64,000 nt of DNA, taken from positions 248,001 to 312,000 of the forward strand of contig CAXXXS010000001.1 in assembly GCA_963665085.2 (NCBI GenBank), given 5' to 3'. The stretch comes from G963665085 sp963665085. Its GTDB lineage: Bacteria > Bacteroidota > Bacteroidia > Bacteroidales > JAAAOM01. Within the stretch, counting starts at the first letter, position 1. Each line of letters begins with the position of its first letter. Under the pieces are notes generated by a model. It ran no database searches, was not told where the DNA came from, and saw only the letters and a list, made by a program, of their open reading frames with translations. Of the stretch, positions 20,233 through 28,872 are shown one piece after another. Position numbers and translations under genes: made by a program.

Positions 20233-20706
20233 TTATTCATTATGATAAGGTTCATTATTTAAAATTGAAAATGCCCGATATAACTGTTCTAAAAATATAA
20301 GCCTAACCATTTGATGATTAAACGTTAATTTAGATAACGACATTTTCTCATTAGCTTTATTGATTATACTTTCATCAAATCCATATGCCCCACCTATAAC
20401 AAACACCAAATTTTTACTTCCTTCCAGCATTCTTTTAGATATTTGTTCAGAAAATTCCATTGAACTAAATGTTTTACCCCTCTCATCAAGAAAAACCAAA
20501 AAAGAATTTTCTGGTAAGTTAGCAAAAAATTTTTCCGCCTCCTGTTGTTTAATGGATTGCACACTTAATTTAGCTGTTTTCTTTAGGGCTGGTAAAATCT
20601 TATATTCAAAAGGAATATATTTTTTAATCCTTTTTATGTAATTCCCAATACCTTCTATCAAGTAATCTTCCTTATCTTTTCCTACGCCTAACAAAGTAAT
20701 TTTCAT
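20233..20706 (-). CDS. rlmH: 23S rRNA (pseudouridine(1915)-N(3))-methyltransferase RlmH
   Basis: 157 residues, the usual size for this SPOUT-class enzyme. Visible motifs are KITLLGVGK at the start, LDERGKTFSSMEFSEQI, the SAM-binding knot VFVIGGAYGFDESI, and the C-terminal HQMVRLIFLEQLYRAFSILNNEPYHNE. It methylates N3 of pseudouridine 1915 in helix 69 of 23S rRNA in assembled ribosomes (family knowledge). It is the first gene of a minus-strand pair with the large histidine kinase, and divergent from the DUF4783 gene across a 131-bp AT-rich gap. Confidence 0.97.
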   Translation of the reverse strand: MKITLLGVGKDKEDYLIEGIGNYIKRIKKYIPFEYKILPALKKTAKLSVQSIKQQEAEKFFANLPENSFLVFLDERGKTFSSMEFSEQISKRMLEGSKNLVFVIGGAYGFDESIINKANEKMSLSKLTFNHQMVRLIFLEQLYRAFSILNNEPYHNE

Positions 20707-20837
20707 ATACTTATTAAAAATTAAATAAGTTGGTTCAATTTTTGAATTATTCAGGATACAAAAAAAGTTTTAATTTTATAACTGATTTCTAACAAATAAA
20801 TAAAAAACGACGTAAGAAATCAAAAAACGCACCAATT

Positions 20838-21236
20838 ATGATAAAAAATAGAATTTTAAAAAAAGGTATATTTTTCATCACACTTTCATTTGTTGTATCT
20901 CTTTCAACTTTTGCACAGATACCAGATGCCATAACACAATGTATAAAAAGTGGTAATTCTGATGAACTGGCAAAATATTTCAATGACGATGTTGAATTAG
21001 TTATACTAGACAAAGAAGATGTTTATAGCAGATACCAGGCACAACAAATTCTAAAAAACTTTTTCTCTAACCACCATCCTACTTCTTTTAGTATTATTCA
21101 TGAAGGTGGTAAGGAAGGTTCTTTTTTTGCTATTGGAACCCTAAAAACATCAAACGGGAATTATAGAATATATTTTTTAATTAAGAAGAAAAGCGGAAGA
21201 GAATTGATTCATCAGATGCGCATCGAAGACGAATAA
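20838..21236 (+). CDS. DUF4783 family secreted protein (NTF2-like)
   Basis: 132 residues with a signal peptide (ITLSFVVSLSTFAQ, cleavage after the Ala) and a short alpha+beta domain: IPDAITQCIKSGNSDELAKYFNDDVELVI, then QAQQILKNFFSNHHPTSFSIIHEGGK and a final IGTLKTSNGNYRIYFLIKK strand pair. This arrangement matches the Bacteroidota family DUF4783, an NTF2-like fold often found just upstream of nadC. It ends 5 bp before nadC and so probably belongs to that operon. Its function is not known. Confidence 0.88.
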   Translation: MIKNRILKKGIFFITLSFVVSLSTFAQIPDAITQCIKSGNSDELAKYFNDDVELVILDKEDVYSRYQAQQILKNFFSNHHPTSFSIIHEGGKEGSFFAIGTLKTSNGNYRIYFLIKKKSGRELIHQMRIEDE

Positions 21237-21241
21237 TAAAA

Positions 21242-22090
21242 ATGGAAATTAACAATTTAATTAAAGAGCTGGTTACACTGGCAATTAAAGAAGATATTGG
21301 AGACGGGGATCATACTACATTAGCTTGTATACCACCCGATAAAACTGGAGAAGCTATCCTTATAGTAAAAGATAATGGAATTCTGGCTGGTGTTGAAATT
21401 GCAAAATTTATCTTTAACGAAATTGATAATACCATAGAATTTGAAAAATTGCTGGACGATGGTACCCAGGTAAAACATGGAGATAAAGCCTTTAAAGTAA
21501 GAGGAAGTGCACAGTCTCTTTTATCCTCAGAACGATTAGCCCTAAATGTTATGCAACGCATGAGTGGTGTTGCTACACAATCTAATATTTATGCCCAGAA
21601 ATTAAATGGATTAAAAACAAAAGTCCTTGATACCAGAAAAACTACCCCGGGTATGAGAATGCTAGATAAAATGGCTGTTAAAATTGGTGGTGGAGAAAAC
21701 CACCGGATTGGCTTATTTGACATGATTCTTATTAAAGACAATCATATTGATTTTGCAGGAGGAATCTCCAATGCAATCAAAGCTACTTTAAAATATCTAA
21801 ACGATAAAGGTCTCGACCTTAAAATAGAAGTTGAAGCCCGTTCTATTGAAGAAGTAAATGAAATACTAACTTTCAAGGAAGTCCATAGAATTTTACTGGA
21901 TAATTTTTCAATTGAAGAGACTAAACAAGCTGTAGATATAATAGGAGATAAAGCTGAAACAGAGTCATCAGGAGGAATTACATTAGATACTTTAAGGGAT
22001 TATGCTGAATGCGGTGTTGACTATATATCTGTTGGTGCCCTAACTCACCAAATTAAAAGCCTTGATATGAGCCTAAAGGCTAACTTTTAA
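21242..22090 (+). CDS. nadC: Nicotinate-nucleotide diphosphorylase (carboxylating), quinolinate phosphoribosyltransferase
   Basis: 282 residues, full length for NadC. Motifs include KEDIGDGDHTT, SSERLALNVMQRMSGVAT, the KVLDTRKTTPGMR segment, GGGENHRIGLFDMILIKDNHI and the C-terminal ESSGGITLDTLRDYAECGVDYISVGALTH. The Arg/Lys/His residues that bind quinolinate and PRPP are present. It converts quinolinate plus PRPP to nicotinate mononucleotide, CO2 and PPi, the third step of de novo NAD synthesis. No nadA or nadB is in the window. It lies between the DUF4783 gene (5-bp gap) and the yihY-like gene (1-bp gap), a compact operon. Confidence 0.98.
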   Translation: MEINNLIKELVTLAIKEDIGDGDHTTLACIPPDKTGEAILIVKDNGILAGVEIAKFIFNEIDNTIEFEKLLDDGTQVKHGDKAFKVRGSAQSLLSSERLALNVMQRMSGVATQSNIYAQKLNGLKTKVLDTRKTTPGMRMLDKMAVKIGGGENHRIGLFDMILIKDNHIDFAGGISNAIKATLKYLNDKGLDLKIEVEARSIEEVNEILTFKEVHRILLDNFSIEETKQAVDIIGDKAETESSGGITLDTLRDYAECGVDYISVGALTHQIKSLDMSLKANF

Positions 22091-22091
22091 A

Positions 22092-23024
22092 ATGAATATT
22101 AAGAAACGTACAAGAAGAAGTATAAAATCTAGGCGCAAGTTAGTTCTTTTTAGATCTATCTCTAATAAAATCACCCTTCCCGGATTTGAAAATGTCCCTT
22201 TGGTATATGTTATTGAATTCTTTTTTAACGGCTTAAAAAAAGGGGCATTAACAACCCGGGCTTCAGCAATAGCATTTAACTTTTTACTTGCTATGGGACC
22301 CGCAATTATTTTCTTACTTACCATTATCCCTTATTTCCCGATTGATAATTTTCAAAATGATTTTTTCATTATTATGAATGACATTATGCCCGATAATGTT
22401 TATTCGTACTTTGAGAATATTTTTAATGAGCTTTCATTCAAAAAAAGAGGATTGCCTTTATTTGGTTTTGCTACTGCCATGTTTTTTGCCACAAAAGGTT
22501 TAAGTTCGATGATTAGTGCATTTAACGCTACATACCACACTCTTGAATCCCGTCCCTTTCTCGAAAGAACAATTATTGCACTATTCCTGGTTGTAATATT
22601 TTTTGGCCTATTATTTATTTCTGTGCTCCTAATATTTTTTTCAAAATCAATTTTAGATTTTCTCCTAAATCATAATATTATAAAAACAAATCTTATTGTA
22701 TTTCTAATCATTATTGGAAAATGGCTGATAGTAATTGGGTTAACCTTTCTTGCCATTTCGTTTCTTTATTATTTAGCCCCCCAGAGAAAAACTAAATGGA
22801 AATTTATTTCTGTTGGTTCATCTCTCGCTACAATACTTACACTCCTTTCCGTTTTAATTTTTTCATACTTCATTAATAATTTTGCCAACCTAAATCAATT
22901 TTTTGGATCAATCGGTGCATTAATTGCATTAATGCTTTGGTTAAACTTCATTGCACTTTCCCTTCTAATAGGCTTTGAATTAAATGCCAGCATAAAAAAT
23001 GCTGGTTTTGAACATTTGACATAG
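22092..23024 (+). CDS. YihY/BrkB family inner-membrane protein
   Basis: 310 residues with a basic N-terminus (KKRTRRSIKSRRK) and about six hydrophobic helices. The family core is present: KKGALTTRASAIAFNFLLAMGPAIIFLL, GLPLFGFATAMFFATKGLSSMISAFN, and FGSIGALIALMLWLNFIALSLLIGFELNA. The family was once annotated as ribonuclease BN, which is incorrect for YihY; its true activity is unclear. The start follows the nadC stop by one base, indicating translational coupling. Confidence 0.94.
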   Translation: MNIKKRTRRSIKSRRKLVLFRSISNKITLPGFENVPLVYVIEFFFNGLKKGALTTRASAIAFNFLLAMGPAIIFLLTIIPYFPIDNFQNDFFIIMNDIMPDNVYSYFENIFNELSFKKRGLPLFGFATAMFFATKGLSSMISAFNATYHTLESRPFLERTIIALFLVVIFFGLLFISVLLIFFSKSILDFLLNHNIIKTNLIVFLIIIGKWLIVIGLTFLAISFLYYLAPQRKTKWKFISVGSSLATILTLLSVLIFSYFINNFANLNQFFGSIGALIALMLWLNFIALSLLIGFELNASIKNAGFEHLT

Positions 23025-23053
23025 TTTTTTAGTCTTATAAGATATCTATTTAT

Positions 23054-23695
23054 ATGAAAGAAAACTTATTTGATCTAAGAAAAGAATATCGTTTACAGAA
23101 ACTTATCGTTGATGAAGTTCTAACAAACCCATTTCAACAATTCCAGAATTGGTTTGAGCAAGCATTGCAATCGAAAGTCAATGAACCAAATGCAACCTGC
23201 TTCTCTTCAGCAGACAAAAATGGGAGACCATCCAGTAGAATGGTGTTATTAAAAAAATTTGATAACAAAGGATTTATTTTTTTTACAAATTACAAAAGCC
23301 GAAAAGGTAACCAATTAGATGACAACCCCCATGGTGCCATGTTGTTTTTCTGGGCTGAACTGGAACGTCAAATAAGAATTGAAGGGCAAATAATTAAAAT
23401 TTCTCCTGAAGAATCCGACGAATATTTTTTTCAACGACCAGAAGGTTCTAGAATAGGGGCATGGGCATCTCCTCAAAGCGAACCAATTCCCAATAGGAAT
23501 TACCTTGAAAAGCTCGAAGATGATTATAAAAATATTTTTAAAGGGGAAAAAATAGTTCGCCCAGAACACTGGGGAGGCTATTGTCTAATCCCAAATCGTT
23601 TTGAATTCTGGCAAGGCAGAGAAAATCGTTTACACGACAGGATAGAATATTCTAAATCAAATAACCTTTGGAATATTGTAAGATTAGCACCTTAA
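23054..23695 (+). CDS. pdxH: Pyridoxamine 5'-phosphate oxidase
   Basis: 213 residues, the standard length. Visible are the N-terminal LRKEYRLQKL, the FMN-binding SRMVLLKKFDNKGFIFFTNYKSRKG block, RQIRIEGQIIKIS, RPEGSRIGAWASPQS, and the C-terminal WGGYCLIPNRFEFWQG...RLHDRI ending in RLAP, which carries the substrate-binding Arg and His. It oxidises pyridoxine or pyridoxamine 5'-phosphate to pyridoxal 5'-phosphate, using FMN and oxygen. It lies 29 bp after the yihY-like gene and is probably part of the same transcript. Confidence 0.98.
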   Translation: MKENLFDLRKEYRLQKLIVDEVLTNPFQQFQNWFEQALQSKVNEPNATCFSSADKNGRPSSRMVLLKKFDNKGFIFFTNYKSRKGNQLDDNPHGAMLFFWAELERQIRIEGQIIKISPEESDEYFFQRPEGSRIGAWASPQSEPIPNRNYLEKLEDDYKNIFKGEKIVRPEHWGGYCLIPNRFEFWQGRENRLHDRIEYSKSNNLWNIVRLAP

Positions 23696-23752
23696 ATTAC
23701 TCCTTGTTTAAATTATCAAAAATTATTACCTTTTATCCAAATAATTTAAGAG

Positions 23753-24118
23753 ATGACAAAGACAATTCTTGTTGTTGCGCAATTTGATGGGATACGAAAA
23801 ATTATTCAAACTAATTTAGAGAAAAAAGGATTTACTGTCCTTGCCGTTGAAAACAGCAAACAGGCAGATAGCTTTTTTGATGGCAGAACGATAAATTTAA
23901 TAATCTGTGACTGTGATTCTTCCGAACAGCAAAGTTATGAAATAATAAAAAAGGTCCGTGATAATATTATTTATGAATTTACACCTGCAATTGTAATTTC
24001 AACCAAAAGAAAAGTTGACAATCAGGATAAAGTAGCTGAACTAAAAATTGGAGGTTGGATACAAAAACCTTTTGATGTTAATGAATTTGATTTTCTTGTA
24101 AAACAATATACCAGATAA
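23753..24118 (+). CDS. Single-domain CheY-like receiver with altered acidic pocket
   Basis: 121 residues covering one receiver domain and nothing else. The first strand TKTILVV is followed by AQF where active receivers have two acidic residues (DD). The phospho-acceptor Asp (D53 in IICDCDSS) is present, as is a conserved Lys near 105 (IQKPFD) and a Ser/Thr at VISTK. Without the acidic pair, Mg2+ binding and phosphorylation may be weak or absent, so it could be a pseudo-receiver (inference). It follows pdxH by 57 bp and ends 7 bp before the convergent DUF1343 gene. No cognate kinase is adjacent. Confidence 0.88.
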   Translation: MTKTILVVAQFDGIRKIIQTNLEKKGFTVLAVENSKQADSFFDGRTINLIICDCDSSEQQSYEIIKKVRDNIIYEFTPAIVISTKRKVDNQDKVAELKIGGWIQKPFDVNEFDFLVKQYTR

Positions 24119-24125
24119 TCCTTTG

Positions 24126-25319
24126 CTACGGATATATTAAATATCGCTCCCTGACAGCTTTAAAAGCAACCAAACCTTCCTTCCATGAATTTCTAATTTC
24201 CTGGGTAGAAACTCCATTCTCAATTTGTTTTCTTAATTCTGCTGTACCTGATATTTTTTCGAAAAAAGGAATAAAAAACTCATCAACTTTTGTATAATTA
24301 TATGCAAGCTCCAACCATTCTAATTGGATTTTAGCCATTTCCCTTAGAGAATCTATAGACATACTTCTTAAATCTACACCATAACAAATTTGCCCCAATA
24401 ATTTAGGGTTTTTACTCATTCCAGGTATGGAGATTGGCGTATAAGAATAATCACCGCCTTCGAAATTCGGATGTCCAAAAACTTCAAAAGGCGTTTCAGT
24501 CCCTCTTCCCTCGTTTACAACAGTCCCTTCAAAAAATGCGGTTGAAGGATATAAATATATAGATTTCATTGTTGGTAAATTAGGTGATGGCTTTACTGGT
24601 AATTCGTAAAAAGAAGAATGCGTATAATTTTCGCAAGGGATAACTGTAAGATCACATTGGATACTATCGTTTAACCACCCTTGTCCATTTATCATTTTTG
24701 CATATTCACCTATTGTCATCCCATAAACAATAGGAACAGGGTGCATTCCAACAAAAGACTTATACTCCTTTTCTAAGATTGGCCCATCAATATAAAACCC
24801 ATTTGGATTAGGCCGATCTAAAACAATTAGTGGAATATTATTTTCTGCACAAGCTTCCATTACATAATGCAATGAAGATATATAAGTAAAAAATCTTACC
24901 CCGACATCCTGAATATCAAATATCATAAGATCTATTCCCGCGAGATTTTCTTTTGTTGGTTTGTAATTATTACCATAAATTGAAATAATTGGCAAACCGG
25001 TCTTTTTATCAATCATATTATCAACAGATTCCCCTGCATCCGCATCACCTCGAAAACCATGCTCAGGAGCATACACTTTTTCAACATTGATACCAAGTAC
25101 TAATAGAGTATCTACAAGGTGAGCCGTTTTTACCAAAGATGTCTGATTTGAAACGACCCCAATTTTCTTATTTTTAATAAGATTTAAGTAGTCCTCAATA
25201 CGTTCAGCGCCAACAATAATTTCTTTTTCTTCTTTAACATCACCTTTATCTGCCTGAACAGTGCAGGAATTAAACCCTAAAAAATAGAATATTAATAATG
25301 TAATCAAAATACTTCTCAT
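24126..25319 (-). CDS. DUF1343 exo-beta-N-acetylmuramidase (NamZ-like) lipoprotein
   Basis: About 397 residues starting MRSILITLLIFYFLGFNSC, a lipoprotein signal with lipobox FNSC. The mature domain has KKIGVVSNQTSLV, YAPEHGFRGDADAGESVDN, FDIQDVGVRFFTYISSLHYVMEAC, LDRPNPNG, NEGRGTETPFEVFGHP and a C-terminal helical part. DUF1343 proteins include NamZ, which removes MurNAc from the non-reducing end of peptidoglycan fragments during cell-wall recycling. The frame is open for 67 more codons upstream, but those overlap the divergent permease gene and lack a signal peptide, so the ATG at 25319 is used. Confidence 0.92.
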   Translation of the reverse strand: MRSILITLLIFYFLGFNSCTVQADKGDVKEEKEIIVGAERIEDYLNLIKNKKIGVVSNQTSLVKTAHLVDTLLVLGINVEKVYAPEHGFRGDADAGESVDNMIDKKTGLPIISIYGNNYKPTKENLAGIDLMIFDIQDVGVRFFTYISSLHYVMEACAENNIPLIVLDRPNPNGFYIDGPILEKEYKSFVGMHPVPIVYGMTIGEYAKMINGQGWLNDSIQCDLTVIPCENYTHSSFYELPVKPSPNLPTMKSIYLYPSTAFFEGTVVNEGRGTETPFEVFGHPNFEGGDYSYTPISIPGMSKNPKLLGQICYGVDLRSMSIDSLREMAKIQLEWLELAYNYTKVDEFFIPFFEKISGTAELRKQIENGVSTQEIRNSWKEGLVAFKAVRERYLIYP

Positions 25320-25342
25320 CAGTAATCTTTTTAAAATTGTCT

Positions 25343-25350
25343 TACTTTTG
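25343..25350 (+). promoter_or_regulatory. -7 element for the FtsX/LolE-type permease gene
   Basis: TACTTTTG fits TAnnTTTG. It overlaps the first possible TTG start (25348) and so supports the TTG at 25369 as the true start. No clear -33 TTTG is visible. Confidence 0.45.
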
Positions 25351-25368
25351 CAAAAAATATACTTCAGA

Positions 25369-26613
25369 TTGAACACAGAGTTATTTATTGCACGTAGGAT
25401 TCTTTTAAACAAAGAAAATAAAAAATCAGTTACAAAGCCTATAATTACAATAGCAATAATAGGCATTGCTTTGAGTTTAGCTGTAATGTTAATCTCCATT
25501 ATGGTAGTAACTGGTTTCAAAAATGAGATAACAAAAAAGATAATTGGTTTCGGCTCACATATCCAGGTAATAAATTATGACTCAAACAATTCTTATGAAA
25601 CAAGTCCAATTGATAAACAACAGGAGTTCCTTTCAAGCATAAAAAACTATAATGAAATTGAGCATATACAGGTTTTTGCTACAAAACCTGGTATTATCAA
25701 AACAAAAGAAGAAATTCAGGGAATTCTTTTAAAAGGAATAGATAAGGATTTTGATTGGTCGTTTTTTAACAAAAATCTTATTGAAGGTGAAACTCCTGTG
25801 CTAAATGATTCTACAACAAGCAACGATGTTTTAATCTCAAAATATATTTCATCGTTACTCAAATTAAATGTAGGAGACAAATTCATCACCTATTTCATCC
25901 AGGATCCTCCCAGACAAAGGGTCTTCACAGTTAAAGGAATTTACAAAACCAGCCTTGAAACTTTTGATCAGTTATACATTTTAGCAGATATACAACATAT
26001 TCAGAAATTAAATAATTGGAATGAAAATCAAATTTCCGGTTTTGAAATTAATGTAGCTGACTTCAAGAATCTGGATTATCTCACATGGGAAATACGTTCA
26101 GAAATTGGCACAAGTATTTCTTCCGAGGGCACGATGTTAAGAGTTACAAATATTAAAGAAAAATATCCACAGATTTTTGACTGGCTCAATCTACAGGATA
26201 TTAATGTAATTGTAATCTTAATTCTTGTTATGAGTGTTGCAATCATAACTATGACTTCAGGAGTAATTATTCTCATTCTTGAAAAAACAAATTTTATTGG
26301 TGTCCTAAAGGCATTAGGAACAACAAATCAAAGCATTAAAAAAATATTTATTTATCAATCTGGATATTTAATTTTAAAAGGATTGTTTTGGGGAAACTTA
26401 ATTGCGCTACTGATTAGTTTTATTCAAATAAAGTTTGGCATTATAAAATTAGATCCTTCTACATATTATTTAGAAACTGCTCCAATAAATATTAATATAG
26501 TCCACATAATTCTTACAAACCTGGTAACACTGGCAATAATTACAATTTCGATGTTATTACCTGCCATTATGATATCTAACATAAAACCAGAACGAACAAT
26601 CCTTTTTAATTAA
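25369..26613 (+). CDS. FtsX/LolE-type ABC transporter permease
   Basis: About 414 residues starting from TTG at 25369 (MNTELFIARRIL), the start that matches the family and leaves room for the promoter element at 25343. The architecture is MacB/FtsX: an N-terminal transmembrane helix (IITIAIIGIALSLAVMLISI), a large periplasmic domain (about 50-265) and three C-terminal helices with ILEKTNFIGVLKALGTTNQSIKKIF, the cytoplasmic coupling segment. It fits the lipoprotein-releasing LolC/LolE group, which extracts lipoproteins from the inner membrane. No ATPase (LolD) is adjacent, so the assignment to Lol rather than another FtsX system is by similarity only. It is followed after 7 bp by the Nudix gene. 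Confidence 0.88.
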   Translation: MNTELFIARRILLNKENKKSVTKPIITIAIIGIALSLAVMLISIMVVTGFKNEITKKIIGFGSHIQVINYDSNNSYETSPIDKQQEFLSSIKNYNEIEHIQVFATKPGIIKTKEEIQGILLKGIDKDFDWSFFNKNLIEGETPVLNDSTTSNDVLISKYISSLLKLNVGDKFITYFIQDPPRQRVFTVKGIYKTSLETFDQLYILADIQHIQKLNNWNENQISGFEINVADFKNLDYLTWEIRSEIGTSISSEGTMLRVTNIKEKYPQIFDWLNLQDINVIVILILVMSVAIITMTSGVIILILEKTNFIGVLKALGTTNQSIKKIFIYQSGYLILKGLFWGNLIALLISFIQIKFGIIKLDPSTYYLETAPININIVHIILTNLVTLAIITISMLLPAIMISNIKPERTILFN

Positions 26614-26620
26614 ATAGGAA

Positions 26621-27250
26621 GTGCAAAAAAAAATAAAACAATTAAAAGCTAGTCTAGAAACAGTACTAAAAAAGCCACTTCCTGGAGTAAAATCCCAATT
26701 AAAATTGTCTCCTCCTTCTAGAGAAATTATCCCCCCTGCTAAAGATAAAAGAGACGCTGCGGTTACAATATTACTCTATCCGGGTAAAAATTCAATTTCA
26801 ACAATTTTTATAAAAAGAAATAATTACGACGGCCCACATAGTGGTCAAATTAGTTTTCCTGGAGGAAAATTTGAAACTTCAGATATCACCCTTAAAAACA
26901 CAGCGATAAGAGAAATAAACGAAGAAATAGGCACAAATATTAGTGCAAAAGATATCATTGGAAACTTAACTTCTCTCTATATTCCTATCAGTAAATTTTA
27001 TGTTTCCCCATTTATTGCAGTAATCGATTATAAACCTGAATTTAATCGTGATATTCATGAAGTACAATACCTAATTGAACTCCCCTTACACATTATTCTT
27101 ACGAAGAATAAAATAGGTTCAATGATTATACAAGAAAATAATAATCACTTTAGTGTTCCTTGCTTTAATTTTGAGGAACACCAGATTTGGGGAGCCACAG
27201 CAATGATGCTAAACGAATTTATTGAGCTTCTAAATAAAAAAGTGACTTAA
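26621..27250 (+). CDS. Nudix hydrolase, CoA pyrophosphatase type
   Basis: 209 residues from a GTG start. The Nudix signature GGKFETSDITLKNTAIREIN and the following EEIG are seen, preceded by the NUDL-type segment IKRNNYDGPHSGQISFPGGK that is characteristic of CoA pyrophosphatases. Catalytic Arg and Glu residues of the RE..EE core are present. It probably hydrolyses CoA or acyl-CoA to phosphopantetheine and 3',5'-ADP, a housekeeping role (family knowledge). It follows the permease gene by 7 bp, and its last 4 bp overlap the convergent lytic transglycosylase gene. Confidence 0.92.
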   Translation: MQKKIKQLKASLETVLKKPLPGVKSQLKLSPPSREIIPPAKDKRDAAVTILLYPGKNSISTIFIKRNNYDGPHSGQISFPGGKFETSDITLKNTAIREINEEIGTNISAKDIIGNLTSLYIPISKFYVSPFIAVIDYKPEFNRDIHEVQYLIELPLHIILTKNKIGSMIIQENNNHFSVPCFNFEEHQIWGATAMMLNEFIELLNKKVT

Positions 27251-28668
27251 TTATTCTTAATTAAGAATTTATATTGTTCGTATCGATTAAGAATGTCATA
27301 TACATAATTGTAAGGTTCATACCCACGGCAATATCCAAATTGAACAACAGGATCTTCAAAATACTCTGGATTTGATTTATTCAGTAAATAAAAATCAACA
27401 TTTTCATCCCACTTTAATGGATCTTTTTTATACTTTTCAGCTAAACGCATTGCATCACGAACATGTCCATATCCTACATTATAAGAAGCTAAAATAAATT
27501 TTATTCTTTCGCTTTTCTCTGGAACAACGTCCTCAAATTGTTCATTTAACCAACCAATAAATTTTACACCAGCCCTAATGTTATCATTTGGAGTACTTGT
27601 TGAATCAACGCCAAACCTTGCAGCTGTTTGAGGCATTAGTTGCATTAAACCATATGCACCGGCCCACGAACGAACATCCGGGTTAAATCTTGATTCCTGG
27701 TATATCATAGAAGCCAATAATCTCCAATCCCAATCAATTGATTCACTGTATCTTTTAATATCATCATCATAGATAGAAATCTTCCCGCCTTCGTGAGCAA
27801 GAAAATCACTATCTCTATATTTCATTGCATTGTTATGGTTAAAATATTTCGAATAGATAGCCTGATATCTCTTTGTTGTTTTAAAAGTCTCAAGCCAACT
27901 GTTTACATCCTTTAACAATCCATCCTCTCCTTTCCGTACAGCCCAGGCTACATATTGAGGAAAACTAACAGGGGTAGTAACATCAAGATTATCAAAATAT
28001 GCTTGATTAAGGTTAGCAATAGCTTCGTCACTAATCGTATAATCGATTTTTCCATCAGCTACCATTTGTATTAATTCATCCGTTTCCTTGTTCACTTCCT
28101 CAATAAATATAGTATCTCCTACCTCATTCGACAAATTCTTAAGCCTTGATGCGTAAACAGAATTTTTCTTAACATAAATTACTTTACCCTTTAGATTAAG
28201 TTGATTTCTTATCAATTTATCCTCAATCTCTTTATCATTCATCTTTGTCCAACCAGAGGGCTTTCTTTGCACTAATACCTGACGTGTTTCACCGTATGGA
28301 ATGGTAAAATCCACTAATCTTTTTCTGTCTTTGGTAACGGTTAAGTTAGACGCAATTAAATCCGCTTCACCCCTAACTATTTTCTTAAATCTTTTATCAA
28401 AATCGTTTTCCACAATTACATCTAACTTTTTTCCTGTATGATCTGCAAACTCTTGCAATAATTCATATTGAAAACCCATTAAATGGCCTCTATAGATAAA
28501 ATAATTTGTTGAGTTAAAATCTGTTACTGCAATTATTCTATCTTTTTCAGGTTCTTCAACAATACTTTCTTCTTCTGATATAAAAGGTTTTTCAACAAAG
28601 GTTTTATCTTGCTTACAAGCAAAAATAAATACCAGTATTAAAATTAAATTTATATGTAACTTTTTCAT
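27247..28668 (-). CDS. MltF-like membrane-bound lytic murein transglycosylase
   Basis: 473 residues with a lipoprotein signal (lipobox IFAC). The first half (about 45-270) is a periplasmic solute-binding domain of the SBP_bac_3 type, with FDKRFKKIVRGEADLIASNLTVTKDRK and KIDYTISDEAIA. The second half is an SLT lytic transglycosylase domain with the catalytic Glu near residue 319 (MIYQESRFNPD), GAYGLMQLMPQTAARFG and ASYNVGYGHV. This two-domain order is that of MltF. It cleaves the glycan strand of peptidoglycan with formation of 1,6-anhydro-MurNAc; the binding domain modulates activity. With the DUF1343 gene nearby it gives a small set of cell-wall turnover enzymes. Confidence 0.95.
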   Translation of the reverse strand: MKKLHINLILILVFIFACKQDKTFVEKPFISEEESIVEEPEKDRIIAVTDFNSTNYFIYRGHLMGFQYELLQEFADHTGKKLDVIVENDFDKRFKKIVRGEADLIASNLTVTKDRKRLVDFTIPYGETRQVLVQRKPSGWTKMNDKEIEDKLIRNQLNLKGKVIYVKKNSVYASRLKNLSNEVGDTIFIEEVNKETDELIQMVADGKIDYTISDEAIANLNQAYFDNLDVTTPVSFPQYVAWAVRKGEDGLLKDVNSWLETFKTTKRYQAIYSKYFNHNNAMKYRDSDFLAHEGGKISIYDDDIKRYSESIDWDWRLLASMIYQESRFNPDVRSWAGAYGLMQLMPQTAARFGVDSTSTPNDNIRAGVKFIGWLNEQFEDVVPEKSERIKFILASYNVGYGHVRDAMRLAEKYKKDPLKWDENVDFYLLNKSNPEYFEDPVVQFGYCRGYEPYNYVYDILNRYEQYKFLIKNN

Positions 28669-28696
28669 AGTATAATAAACTTCGTTGGATAATTGC

Positions 28697-28710
28697 GCTA
28701 CCTTGGTAGC
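28697..28710. repeat. Short palindrome upstream of the MltF-like gene
   Basis: GCTACCTTGGTAGC, a 14-bp palindrome with 6-bp arms, lies 29 bp before the MltF-like start codon. It could be a leader hairpin or an operator; neither can be decided from sequence. Confidence 0.4.
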
Positions 28711-28784
28711 ATTGATATTTGTAATATTTTTTCAGGCTCTAGTTTGCAATAAACGCTATTTTAATTTATTTAACGAATACAACA

Positions 28785-28792
28785 CAAAAGTA
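28785..28792 (-). promoter_or_regulatory. -7 element candidate for the MltF-like gene
   Basis: On the minus strand TACTTTTG fits TAnnTTTG. It would give a leader of about 110 nt before the start codon at 28668. No good -33 element was found at the usual distance. Confidence 0.35.
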
Positions 28793-28872
28793 CGGCCAAT
28801 GTTTTTTAAAAAGAAATAATCTTGATGAATTAAAAAAAACATATGATGAACTAAATAATTTCTCGATTTATA

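Noticed and set aside
25320..25520. N-terminal extension of the DUF1343 gene by 67 codons
   Set aside because: It would overlap the divergent permease gene and hide a normal lipoprotein signal that starts at 25319.
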